From assembly GCF_030818795.1 (NCBI RefSeq), contig NZ_JAUTAY010000001.1, positions 558,001 to 622,000 of the forward strand: a stretch of 64,000 bases of DNA, written 5' to 3'. Below are positions 34,764-44,605 of this stretch, one piece after another. The stretch comes from Microbacterium sp. SORGH_AS_0862. GTDB lineage: Bacteria > Actinomycetota > Actinomycetes > Actinomycetales > Microbacteriaceae. A model generated the notes under the pieces. That model was not told the DNA's origin and did not search any database. It saw only the letters and a program-made list of their open reading frames with translations. Both the position numbers and the translations under genes were made by a program. Every line of letters starts with the position of its first letter. Within the stretch, counting starts at the first letter, position 1.

Positions 34764-35045
34764 ATGCCCGACACGACCCCGCCCGAGGGCCGCCTCCTCC
34801 CCCCGGCATCCGTTGCCGAGGCGCTGTCGGTGTCGGTCGACGAGGTCATCGCCTTGGTCATGGAAGGGCGACTGCGCGGCGTCCGCGTCGGCGAGAGCCG
34901 CCAGTGGCGCATCGAAGAGGCCAGTGTGTCGGACTACCTCGACGACGAAGCCGAGGACGCCCGCCGGATGGCGCTCTGGCGGCAGTCCAACGCCGCCAGT
35001 TTCCCGGAGCTCTGGGGTCATGGCCGGGTGCGCAATCCCGACTGA
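34764..35045 (+). CDS. Small helix-turn-helix (excisionase/BldC-like) DNA-binding protein
   Basis: A 93-aa protein with a MerR/excisionase-type winged helix: PASVAEALSVSVDEVIALVM, then GRLRGVRVGESRQWRIEEASVSDYLD, the wing and final helix of the HTH_17 type. The C-terminal 30 residues (ARRMALWRQSNAASFPELWG) extend beyond BldC. Despite the family name there are no phage genes near, so it is likely a chromosomal regulator or nucleoid-binding protein. Divergent from the SAF-CpaE-PdtaS genes, which it might control. Leaderless start. Confidence 0.75.
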   Translation: MPDTTPPEGRLLPPASVAEALSVSVDEVIALVMEGRLRGVRVGESRQWRIEEASVSDYLDDEAEDARRMALWRQSNAASFPELWGHGRVRNPD

Positions 35046-35050
35046 ACGGC

Positions 35051-35647
35051 TCAGAGCACGTCGACGCCCTCCCACCGCACCCAGGACACTGCGGTGAACG
35101 GAACCAGACGGTAACCGCGGATGCTCGCGGCGCGACGCGGCTCATCGATGTCGTGCAACGCGAGATCCAGGTGGTCGGCCCCGGCTCGATCGATCGTCCC
35201 TGCGACGGCGCGCGTTCCCACCTGCATGGTCACGGGAACGCGTCGACGTGCGAGGTCGCGAAGGACGAAGCCCATCCCCATGCGCTCCGACACTCCCACG
35301 CGCGGCGAAGGATGCGGTCGCGCCGTGCGCAGGAGGTCGCTCTCCCCCATGCCCACGGAGGACACCGACGCGACCGGGACGAGCACACTGCGCCGCTGCA
35401 TCTCGAGTCCCATCCAATCGGCGCCGACAGCGGTCAGAACGCCGATCAGGGCATCCGCAGCGAGCAGATCGACGGTGAGGTCGAGGCGTTGCGTCTCATC
35501 CGTGCGAGCGAGGACCAGAAGCCTCTCCCGCAGCGTCACGCGTGACAATCGCAGCCGCTCGGCCTCCGTGTCCAAGACCGCGCGCTCCGCTTCCCACTCG
35601 GCATCGAACTGCCCCTGCAGGTCTTCGAAGAAGCGTTCCCAGCGCAC
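35051..35647 (-). CDS. Unknown 198-aa protein conserved in type
   Basis: No recognised domain. The N-terminal 45 residues form an acidic/basic helix (FFEDLQGQFDAEWEAERAVLDTEAERL) likely to be a coiled coil; the rest alternates short strands and helices (DLTVDLLAADALIGVLTAVGADW; RRVPVTMQVGTRAVAGTIDRAGADHLDL), suggesting a small beta-barrel such as an Sm/PRC-like fold, which is an impression only. GTG 35647 has TAATCT 6 nt upstream (leaderless). It is convergent with the helix-turn-helix gene (5 nt apart) and divergent from the Rv3235-type gene. Soluble; function unknown. Confidence 0.7.
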   Translation of the reverse strand: MRWERFFEDLQGQFDAEWEAERAVLDTEAERLRLSRVTLRERLLVLARTDETQRLDLTVDLLAADALIGVLTAVGADWMGLEMQRRSVLVPVASVSSVGMGESDLLRTARPHPSPRVGVSERMGMGFVLRDLARRRVPVTMQVGTRAVAGTIDRAGADHLDLALHDIDEPRRAASIRGYRLVPFTAVSWVRWEGVDVL

Positions 35648-35653
35648 GCCGCG

Positions 35654-35659
35654 AGATTA
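35654..35659 (-). promoter_or_regulatory. -10 hexamer TAATCT of leaderless promoter
   Basis: TAATCT on the minus strand, 6 nt before GTG 35647. Confidence 0.5.
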
Positions 35660-35763
35660 GACCGATGCCCCCGCAATCATGAGAAGTTTTCCACAAACCG
35701 TTTCCGACCTGGCCGAACTGCTCTACTGATCCCGCTCAGGATCCCCGTTCATGTGAGGCCCAG

Positions 35764-36198
35764 ATGGTTCAGATCGCCACCGGCGCGACGCGCCCCGAAC
35801 GCAGCTTCATGCGCTTGTCCGCAGACTTCTTCGCGCCGCAGCCGACGCCCTCGTCCGAGCTGCCGGATCCGGTGCCGCTCGTGCGCAACCTCACCAACGG
35901 CGTGCTCGAGGCCCTTGCCGGGGTCCGTGACATCGATCAGCTGGCACGGTGGATGACCGAGGACACCTACCGTGCCCTTCTCACGCGTGTGAACCTCGCC
36001 ACCCGCGCCCGCAGCGCGCGCGGCGTCGCCGCGGCCCGCCCCGTGCACTCGATCCTCAGCGTGCACCACTCGGAGCCCGCCGACGGCGTCGTCGAGGCCG
36101 TCGTGGTCGTCGCCGGTCCCGCGCGCACGCGCGCTGTCGCCATCCGCCTGGAGGGTATGGACCGCCGTTGGCGGGCGACCTCGCTCGCCCTCCTGTGA
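35764..36198 (+). CDS. Rv3235-family protein
   Basis: A 144-aa protein of the actinobacterial Rv3235 family, found near secA across the phylum. Recognised from the central VRNLTNGVLEALAGVRDIDQLARWMTEDTY (here split into shorter phrases: NLTNGVLEALAG, DIDQLARWM) and the C-terminal pattern of short beta strands ending DRRWRATSLALL. Family function is unknown; some relationship to SecA/translocation has been presumed from location only. GAGG lies about 8 nt before ATG 35764. Convergent with alaA. Confidence 0.8.
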   Translation: MVQIATGATRPERSFMRLSADFFAPQPTPSSELPDPVPLVRNLTNGVLEALAGVRDIDQLARWMTEDTYRALLTRVNLATRARSARGVAAARPVHSILSVHHSEPADGVVEAVVVVAGPARTRAVAIRLEGMDRRWRATSLALL

Positions 36199-36253
36199 GA
36201 ATGCTCTCATCGCCCGCGGTCCGCTGACCGCCCGCCCCTGACCGCCGACCGGC

Positions 36254-37480
36254 CTACTGGCGGTAGGACGACAGGAAGTTCCCGAGGCGCTCGATGGCCT
36301 CCGCGATCACGCGGGCCTCGGGAAGCGTCACGATCCGCAGGTGGTCCGGGGTCGGCCAGTTGAACCCCGTTCCGGGCACGAGGAGGATGTGCTCGGCAAC
36401 GAGGAGATCGTGTACGAGCTTCGCGTCATCACGGATCTCGTGCACCTCGGGATCCAGCCGCGGGAAAGCGTACAGCGCGCCGGCAGGCTTGACGCAGGAC
36501 ACACCCGGAATCGCCTCGAGGCCCTCCCAAGCCGCATCCCGCTGCTCGTGCAGGCGACCGGTCGGAGCGATCAACGCATCGATCGACTGAACGCCCGACA
36601 ACGCCGCCTGGACCGCGTGCTGCGCGGGGACGTTCGGGCACAACCGTGTCGACGCGAGCAGGTTGATGCCCTCGAGGAAGCCTCTCGCATGGTGGCGGGG
36701 TCCGGTGATGACCATCCAGCCGCTGCGGTAGCCGGCCACGCGGTAGGTCTTGGACAAGCCGTTGAAGGTGAGACAGAGCAGATCGGGCGCGAGCGTGGCC
36801 AGCGGGATGTGGCGGGCGTCGTCGAAGAGGATGCGGTCGTAGATCTCGTCGGCCAGCAGGAGGAGCGAGTGCTCGCGCGCGAGTTCCACGATCTGGGTCA
36901 GCACCTCGCGCGTGTAGACGGCACCGGTGGGGTTGTTCGGGTTGATGACGACGATCGCCTTGGTGCGATCGGTGATCTTGGAACGGATGTCCTCGATGTC
37001 GGGCTGCCAGCCGTTCTGCTCATCGCAGACGTAATGCACCGGCGTACCGCCGCCCAGACTCGTCATGGCCGTCCACAGCGGGTAGTCCGGTGCGGGGATG
37101 AGGACCTCATCACCCTCGTCCAGCAGCGCCTGCATCGTCATCGTGATCAGCTCGGAGACGCCGTTGCCGAGGTACACGTCATCGGGGGTGAAAGGCGGGA
37201 ATCCCGGCTCCTGCTCGTACCGGTACACGACGGCGCGGCGCGCGGACATGATGCCCTTGCTCTCGCTGTAGCCGTGCGCGGAGGGAATCGCATCGATCAT
37301 GTCGCGCACGATCTGGAAGGGCGCGTCGAAGCCGAAGACCGCGGGGTTTCCCGTGTTGAGCTTCAGGATCGTGTGCCCCTCGGCCTCGAGCCTGTCGGCC
37401 TCGACCAGGGCCTCGCCGCGGATCTCGTAGAGGACATCCTTCAGCTTCCGGGACTGGTCGAGGGGGCGCAGCGAGCTCAT
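36254..37480 (-). CDS. alaA: PLP-dependent aminotransferase, AlaA-like
   Basis: A 408-aa class I/II aminotransferase most like AlaA-type glutamate-pyruvate transaminases, interconverting pyruvate and alanine. Visible: LNTGNPAVFGFDAP, NGVSELITMTMQALLDEGDEV, the cofactor-phosphate region, VVINPNNPTGAVY, LADEIYDRILFD, and the Schiff-base Lys in FNGLSKTYRVAGYRSGW. The start ATG 37480 is set by TATCCT 6 nt upstream (leaderless) and begins MSSLRPLDQSRKL as in homologs. Divergent from an Lrp/AsnC regulator 140 bp away, which probably controls it. Confidence 0.9.
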   Translation of the reverse strand: MSSLRPLDQSRKLKDVLYEIRGEALVEADRLEAEGHTILKLNTGNPAVFGFDAPFQIVRDMIDAIPSAHGYSESKGIMSARRAVVYRYEQEPGFPPFTPDDVYLGNGVSELITMTMQALLDEGDEVLIPAPDYPLWTAMTSLGGGTPVHYVCDEQNGWQPDIEDIRSKITDRTKAIVVINPNNPTGAVYTREVLTQIVELAREHSLLLLADEIYDRILFDDARHIPLATLAPDLLCLTFNGLSKTYRVAGYRSGWMVITGPRHHARGFLEGINLLASTRLCPNVPAQHAVQAALSGVQSIDALIAPTGRLHEQRDAAWEGLEAIPGVSCVKPAGALYAFPRLDPEVHEIRDDAKLVHDLLVAEHILLVPGTGFNWPTPDHLRIVTLPEARVIAEAIERLGNFLSSYRQ

Positions 37481-37486
37481 CCGATC

Positions 37487-37492
37487 AGGATA
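37487..37492 (-). promoter_or_regulatory. -10 hexamer TATCCT of leaderless promoter (alaA)
   Basis: TATCCT on the minus strand ends 6 nt before ATG 37480. The 140-bp intergenic region it shares with the divergent Lrp gene is where an Lrp operator would be expected, but I see no clear dyad. Confidence 0.5.
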
Positions 37493-37620
37493 GTCCGGCC
37501 TCGGCCGGGCCAATCCGCATCCGCTGGCACGACTGGCGGTTCGCGCACGTCATTCGGCGGTTCTCACACAATCGCCGCCGATACGGTGAAGGGGTAACAC
37601 CCCTTACCCGAAGGACTTCC

Positions 37621-38079
37621 ATGGCCGCGCGCGATCGCCTCGACGACACTTCCAAACGCATCATCGAACAGCTTCAGGAGAACGGGCGCCGGTCCTACGC
37701 CGAGATCGGCAAAGCCGTCGGGCTCAGCGAGGCTGCCGTACGCCAGCGGGTGCAGCGGTTGACGGATTCGGGGATCATGCAGGTCGTCGCCGTCACCGAT
37801 CCCATGCGCCTCGGCTTCCACCGCCAGGCGCTCGTGGGCCTGCGCGTCAGTGGCGACAGCCGTGCCGTGGCCGCCGAGCTCGAGCAGATCTCGGCCGTCG
37901 ACTACCTCGTGCTCACCGCGGGGAGCTTCGACATCCTCATCGAGGTGGTCTGCGCATCCGATCAGGACCTCGCCGAACTGCTGAACGCCCGCATCCGCAC
38001 GATCCCCGGCGTCATCTCCTCGGAGACGTTCGTCTACCTCGAGGTGCGCAAGCAGTCCTTCGACTGGGGCACCCCCTGA
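37621..38079 (+). CDS. Lrp/AsnC-family transcriptional regulator
   Basis: A 152-aa feast/famine regulator: N-terminal HTH (residues 8-55, LDDTSKRIIEQLQENGRRSYAEIGKAVGLSEAAVRQRV in overlapping pieces) and a RAM effector domain (about 65-150, AVDYLVLTAGSFDILIEVV). Amino-acid or small-molecule binding expected. AAGGA lies upstream of ATG 37621. Divergent from alaA, whose alanine output may be the signal. A 12-bp stem terminator follows at 38084-38114. Confidence 0.9.
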   Translation: MAARDRLDDTSKRIIEQLQENGRRSYAEIGKAVGLSEAAVRQRVQRLTDSGIMQVVAVTDPMRLGFHRQALVGLRVSGDSRAVAAELEQISAVDYLVLTAGSFDILIEVVCASDQDLAELLNARIRTIPGVISSETFVYLEVRKQSFDWGTP

Positions 38080-38083
38080 ACGA

Positions 38084-38114
38084 GCGAGCGCCCCGCATCC
38101 TACGGGGCGCTCGC
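38084..38114. terminator. Terminator hairpin between lrp and secA
   Basis: Arms 38084-38095 and 38103-38114 (GCGAGCGCCCCG / CGGGGCGCTCGC) pair perfectly with a 7-nt loop containing CATCCT. Located between convergent stop codons. Confidence 0.75.
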
Positions 38115-38119
38115 CGATC

Positions 38120-40906
<2,787 letters not shown>

Positions 40907-41090
40907 GTGGCATCTCCATCTGTCGGGTGGGCGTGCTTCTGCCCAGTCGCACCCGGAACCCGGGCACACCGCCCCCATGTTATCCGTCTGTGACCTCTCA
41001 GAGCACGACGAACGACGGGTTCAAAGCCATTGCCCACCCAGCCGCGGCCCCGCGGCGCGCCGCGAGGATGCCCGGAACCTTTCCCGGTAT

Positions 41091-41100
41091 GCATATATGC
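41091..41100. promoter_or_regulatory. Possible PadR autoregulatory operator
   Basis: GCATATATGC is a perfect 10-bp palindrome and an unusual AT-rich island 27 nt upstream of the padR start. PadR proteins commonly bind ATAT-containing dyads in their own promoters. A promoter -10 (TATGCAT or TATATG) may overlap it. Confidence 0.4.
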
Positions 41101-41127
41101 GTCCCCCGCCGCCTCGGAAGGAGCCCC

Positions 41128-41700
41128 ATGTCGGTCAGGCAGTCGCTGCTCGCCATCCTCGCGCAGGGCGCGTGCTACGGCTATCAGCTGCGCTCCGAAC
41201 TCGAGCGACGCAGCGGATCGGACTGGAGCGTGAACGTCGGCCAGATCTACAACACGCTCGATCGGCTCGAGCGTGACGGTCTGGTGGTCAAGGGCGCCGT
41301 CGACGCGCAGGGCCACGTCTATTACGCCGCGACCGAGGCGGGCGTCGCGTCCGTGTCGGGGTGGCTCCTCCGGCCTCTTCCCACCGCGAGAGGTTCGCGA
41401 GACGAGGTCGCTACCAAGATCGCTCTGGCGGCGACGCTGCCCGGCGTGGATGCGGAAGCGGCGACCCGCGCCGAACGGGATGCCGCCGCCGACCGGCTCG
41501 CACAGGCGCGCGCAGCCGCGACCGAGGAGCACGATCTCGCGCGGTCGATCGCCCACGAGGCGCACGTGGCGGGCGCGGAGGCGCAGGTGCGGTGGCTGGA
41601 CCGCGTCCTCGAGAGGCTGGCGGAGACCCCCGAGGCGTCCCGTGTCCAGCCGCTCTCGCAATTCCGCCCGCGCCGGGGACGCCCCGCGCGGATCGCGTGA
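41128..41700 (+). CDS. PadR-family transcriptional regulator
   Basis: A 190-aa regulator: N-terminal winged helix (residues 1-80: QSLLAILAQGACYGYQLRSEL, VNVGQIYNTLDRLERDGLV) typical of PadR, with a C-terminal alpha-helical dimerisation region rich in Ala/Arg/Glu (about 100-165). ATG 41128 has GAAGGAG 4 nt upstream. Target unknown; the gene downstream (coiled-coil protein, 56 nt later) has its own promoter but could be regulated by it. A palindrome at 41091-41100 suggests autoregulation. Confidence 0.88.
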   Translation: MSVRQSLLAILAQGACYGYQLRSELERRSGSDWSVNVGQIYNTLDRLERDGLVVKGAVDAQGHVYYAATEAGVASVSGWLLRPLPTARGSRDEVATKIALAATLPGVDAEAATRAERDAAADRLAQARAAATEEHDLARSIAHEAHVAGAEAQVRWLDRVLERLAETPEASRVQPLSQFRPRRGRPARIA

Positions 41701-41744
41701 GCGTCCGATCCGTTCCGGCTGGGAACGGGCACATCCACCGCGCC

Positions 41745-41750
41745 TAGGAT
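41745..41750 (+). promoter_or_regulatory. -10 hexamer TAGGAT of leaderless promoter
   Basis: TAGGAT ends 6 nt before ATG 41757; no ribosome binding site. Confidence 0.5.
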
Positions 41751-41756
41751 CGAGCC

Positions 41757-43073
41757 ATGGCCGGTTTCTGGGGTAAGCGAAAGCGTGAACAGCAGGCCGA
41801 GATCGACGCGCAGGACGCCGATCTCGCCCGACGCGCGCAGCAGAGTCTCGTCGCCGCGGACGAGCGCATCCGCGCGACGACGGAAGAGCTCGCCTTCGCC
41901 GAGGCGGAACTCGGCGAGCGCTCGACGAAGGAGCTGCGCGAGGCGCTGCAGGCCGTGCGCACCCACCTCGGCGAGGCCTTCCAACTGCACCAGCTCAATC
42001 ACGACGAGATCCCCGACACCCCGGAGGAGTTGCGCACCCGGAATGCGCGCATCGTGCAGCTCTGCGAGTGGGCCGAGGACCTCCTCGACGACCGCACCTC
42101 CGCGTTGGCGGGGGCGGTCGCCCGCATCCGACAGGCGCCACAGGTGCTCGCAGGTGTCCGCGCGGATGCCGAGAGGCTGCGCGAACGCGTGCCCGGCGCG
42201 CGCGAGGTCGTCGAGCGCCTGCACCGGCGCTACTCCCCCGCAGCCCTCAGCCAGGTCGAGAACGCCCCCGCCGAGGCGGAGCAGGTGCTGACCTTCGCCA
42301 CGCACAGCGCGGAGGTGTCGGTACGCCGCCGCGAGGCGAATCGCGCCGAGGAGGCGAACATGGCCCTCGAGGCCGCGACGGAGGCCGTGCGGCGGGCCGA
42401 GTCGCTCCTGGACAGCGTGGAGGACTTCGAGATCGAGGCGCTGCGCGCGGAGTCCACGCTCGCCGAGGTCATCGCGGACTCGCGGGACGACATCATCCGC
42501 GCCCGTTCACTGCCGACGAACCCCGAGATCCAGCAGGCGATGACGGACCTCGAGAGAGCGCTCGCCGCCCTCCCGCCGGCCGGCAGCCCCGCCGACCCCT
42601 TCACACAGCTCTCGCAACTGCGCAGCGCCAACACGGCACTGGATGAGGCGGTCGCCAAGGCGCGACGCCGTGCCGAGCACCCCCTGCCCAGCCCCGCGCA
42701 GGTCAGCCACGCCGTCGATGACGCCGACCGTCAGATCGCGATCACCCGCAGCCTCATCAACGGTCACAGCGGGTGGATCGGCGCCGACGCGCGCACGCGT
42801 CTCGCCGAGGCGGAGCGCGTGCGGCTGGAGATCGCCGATCTCCCCGACGAAGAGGAATCCCGCGAGAGCGCCCTGCAGCTCGCGCGCCGCAGCGGACAGC
42901 TCGCCAGCGAGGCTCTGCAGCTCGCCCAGCGCGACATCGACTCCTCCCGCCCGCGCAACGACGACTGGGGCGGCTACGGCCGCGGCGGCCGCGGCGGCGG
43001 GATGGGAGACGCCATGGGCGGCATCCTGGGGGGTCTGGTCATCGGCGGCCTCCTGGGAGACATGTTCGACTGA
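41757..43073 (+). CDS. Unknown coiled-coil protein with a glycine-rich C-terminal tail
   Basis: A 438-aa protein without a recognised domain. Residues 1-60 and about 150-390 are long Ala/Glu/Arg heptad-like helices (coiled coil); the C-terminal 40 residues are Gly-rich and hydrophobic (GGYGRGGRGGGMGDAMGG, then ILGGLVIGGLLGDMF), resembling the tail of TPM-domain proteins of Actinobacteria, which have a similar coiled-coil body. The TPM domain itself is not visible here. The tail could insert in membrane or mediate assembly. Leaderless start at 41757. Function unknown. Confidence 0.65.
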   Translation: MAGFWGKRKREQQAEIDAQDADLARRAQQSLVAADERIRATTEELAFAEAELGERSTKELREALQAVRTHLGEAFQLHQLNHDEIPDTPEELRTRNARIVQLCEWAEDLLDDRTSALAGAVARIRQAPQVLAGVRADAERLRERVPGAREVVERLHRRYSPAALSQVENAPAEAEQVLTFATHSAEVSVRRREANRAEEANMALEAATEAVRRAESLLDSVEDFEIEALRAESTLAEVIADSRDDIIRARSLPTNPEIQQAMTDLERALAALPPAGSPADPFTQLSQLRSANTALDEAVAKARRRAEHPLPSPAQVSHAVDDADRQIAITRSLINGHSGWIGADARTRLAEAERVRLEIADLPDEEESRESALQLARRSGQLASEALQLAQRDIDSSRPRNDDWGGYGRGGRGGGMGDAMGGILGGLVIGGLLGDMFD

Positions 43074-43087
43074 CGCCCGCGCGACGG

Positions 43088-43122
43088 GGGAAGGGGCCGC
43101 CTCTCGGAGGCGACCCCTTCCC
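43088..43122. terminator. Terminator hairpin between the coiled-coil gene and hpf
   Basis: Arms 43088-43103 and 43107-43122 pair over 16 positions with one mismatch (GGGAAGGGGCCGCCTC / GAGGCGACCCCTTCCC) around TCG. Between convergent stops. Confidence 0.75.
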
Positions 43123-43130
43123 GTTCGTCG

Positions 43131-43790
43131 TCAGGAGGCGACGCGCGCCGGTTGTGCGAGGGTGTCCAGCGCGATCACGCCGTAGTCCCATCCCTTCCGG
43201 CGGTAGACGACGCTCGGCTGGTCACTGCGCGCATCGATGAAGAGGAAGAAGTCGTGCCCGACCAGTTCCATCCGGTCGACGGCGTCCTCGACGCTCATCC
43301 ACTCGGCGTCGAACTGCTTGGTGCGGATGACGACCGGCGTGTAGTCCTGCTCGTCCTCGGCGCCGGTGAGCACCGGCACCTCGCCCGTGGCGACGGCCTT
43401 GAGCACGTCGACGGATGCGGGCTGCACATCGATTCCGGCGATCTCGCCCGTGCCCTTCTCGTAGTGGGCTCCGCGCGGATGGTTACGGGCGTCGACGCGC
43501 TTCTCCTTGGCGCGGCGCACCTGCTCGCACAGCTTGTCGACGGCGAGATCGAGGGCGGTGAACTTGTCGCCGTCGACCGCTTCCGCGCGGATGACCGGCC
43601 CCTTGCCGGTGAGGGTCAATTCGACGGTGGAGTCCTCGTGAGCACCGTTGCGGTACGCCCGATGGGTGACCTTGACCTCAAGCCCGGCGGCCCGCGGCGC
43701 GATGTTCTCTATGCGGCTGGACTTCTCGTCCACGACAGAGCGGAAACGGTCCGAGATGCCGACGCCCACGCCGACGATGTTGGTTTCCAT
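43131..43790 (-). CDS. hpf: Ribosome hibernation-promoting factor, long form
   Basis: A 219-aa long HPF that dimerises 70S ribosomes into inactive 100S particles. The N-terminal domain (residues 1-100) starts METNIVGVGVGISDRF and includes VTHRAYRNGAHEDSTVEL; the C-terminal dimerisation domain (about 155-219) has KQFDAEWMSVEDAVDRMEL, GHDFFLFIDARS and YRRKGWDYGVI. ATG 43790 has AAGGAGG 6-7 nt upstream; an ATG 33 nt earlier lacks one. Downstream of comF in the mtrA-mtrB-lpqB-comF-hpf order seen in mycobacteria. Confidence 0.93.
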   Translation of the reverse strand: METNIVGVGVGISDRFRSVVDEKSSRIENIAPRAAGLEVKVTHRAYRNGAHEDSTVELTLTGKGPVIRAEAVDGDKFTALDLAVDKLCEQVRRAKEKRVDARNHPRGAHYEKGTGEIAGIDVQPASVDVLKAVATGEVPVLTGAEDEQDYTPVVIRTKQFDAEWMSVEDAVDRMELVGHDFFLFIDARSDQPSVVYRRKGWDYGVIALDTLAQPARVAS

Positions 43791-43855
43791 CCTTGACCTC
43801 CTTGTTCCGGTCCACCCGGTCAAGGGCGGACCTTCGTCGCCTTGTCACCCCCACG

Positions 43856-44512
43856 CTAGCCGGGGTTCAGGTCCGTGTCACGGATCAATCCGGAGCGGCG
43901 TGTATGAGCGACGCATGCGACTCCCATGACCTCGGCGCCCGCCTCGCGCAACGCCCGCGCGGCTTCGCTCACGCTCGCCCCCGTCGTGACGACGTCATCG
44001 ACGACGACGACCCGTCGGCCGTCCAGTCGCCGACGGGCGAGAAGGCTTCCGGCGACGTTCCGCGTCCGCTCGACACGGCCGAGTTCCCGCTGATCGCGTG
44101 TGCTCCGGATGCGGCGCAGCACCGTCAGAGTCGGCAGGCCGCTGCGATCGAGGATCGCCTCCACCACACGATGTCCCCGCCGGCGGAAGGCCGCCGCAGA
44201 GGTGGGCATCGGAACGAACAGCGTCCCCGCATCCGGGAAGCCTGCCCGCGCCGCGGCGGCCAGCGCTGCGGCGAACGGTTTCACGAGTGAGGTGCGCCCC
44301 TCCTCCTTGAGGGCGCGCAGCGCGCGGGCCGGTCGATCGGCGAAGTCGAAGGCCGCGTGGACGACGAGCCCGGAAGCCAGCACATGGCGCAGCGGCCGCG
44401 GCGCGGCGAGCAGGTCGGCGCATGTCTCGCACAGAGCGCTGTCCGGGGCGCCGCATCCCGCGCAGTCGACGGGCAGGATGAGGGCGAGGGCATCGGAGAG
44501 CACGGCGAACAC
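43856..44512 (-). CDS. comF: ComF-family phosphoribosyltransferase-like protein
   Basis: A 218-aa protein with an N-terminal zinc ribbon (CAGCGAPDSALCETC) and a C-terminal PRTase domain ending in the PRPP loop VVVVDDVVTTGASVSEA. ComF proteins assist DNA uptake in naturally competent bacteria; no other competence genes are adjacent, and the position between lpqB and hpf is conserved in Actinobacteria irrespective of competence, so competence is not implied. It starts 93 nt after lpqB, with GTG 44512; the spacer has no clear terminator, so read-through is likely. Confidence 0.88.
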   Translation of the reverse strand: MFAVLSDALALILPVDCAGCGAPDSALCETCADLLAAPRPLRHVLASGLVVHAAFDFADRPARALRALKEEGRTSLVKPFAAALAAAARAGFPDAGTLFVPMPTSAAAFRRRGHRVVEAILDRSGLPTLTVLRRIRSTRDQRELGRVERTRNVAGSLLARRRLDGRRVVVVDDVVTTGASVSEAARALREAGAEVMGVACVAHTRRSGLIRDTDLNPG

Positions 44513-44605
44513 CCGGCCACTCTGCTGCTCGCACGGCCCGGCGCGGGGTCGGCACTGGGGCCGGTGGACGCGACGCGCCCGCGTCGGCCCCCTGAGGAGG
44601 ACGAC

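Noticed and set aside
34764..35045. Prophage or integrative element marked by an excisionase-like gene
   Set aside because: No integrase, attachment repeats or phage genes nearby; the HTH_17 fold also occurs in ordinary regulators such as BldC.
36199..36253. Terminator between the Rv3235-type gene and alaA
   Set aside because: Only short 5-bp complements with repeated GACCGCC words; no stem comparable to the other terminators.
43856..44512. Competence locus because of comF
   Set aside because: ComF-like genes at this position are conserved without comEA/comEC; none are in the window.
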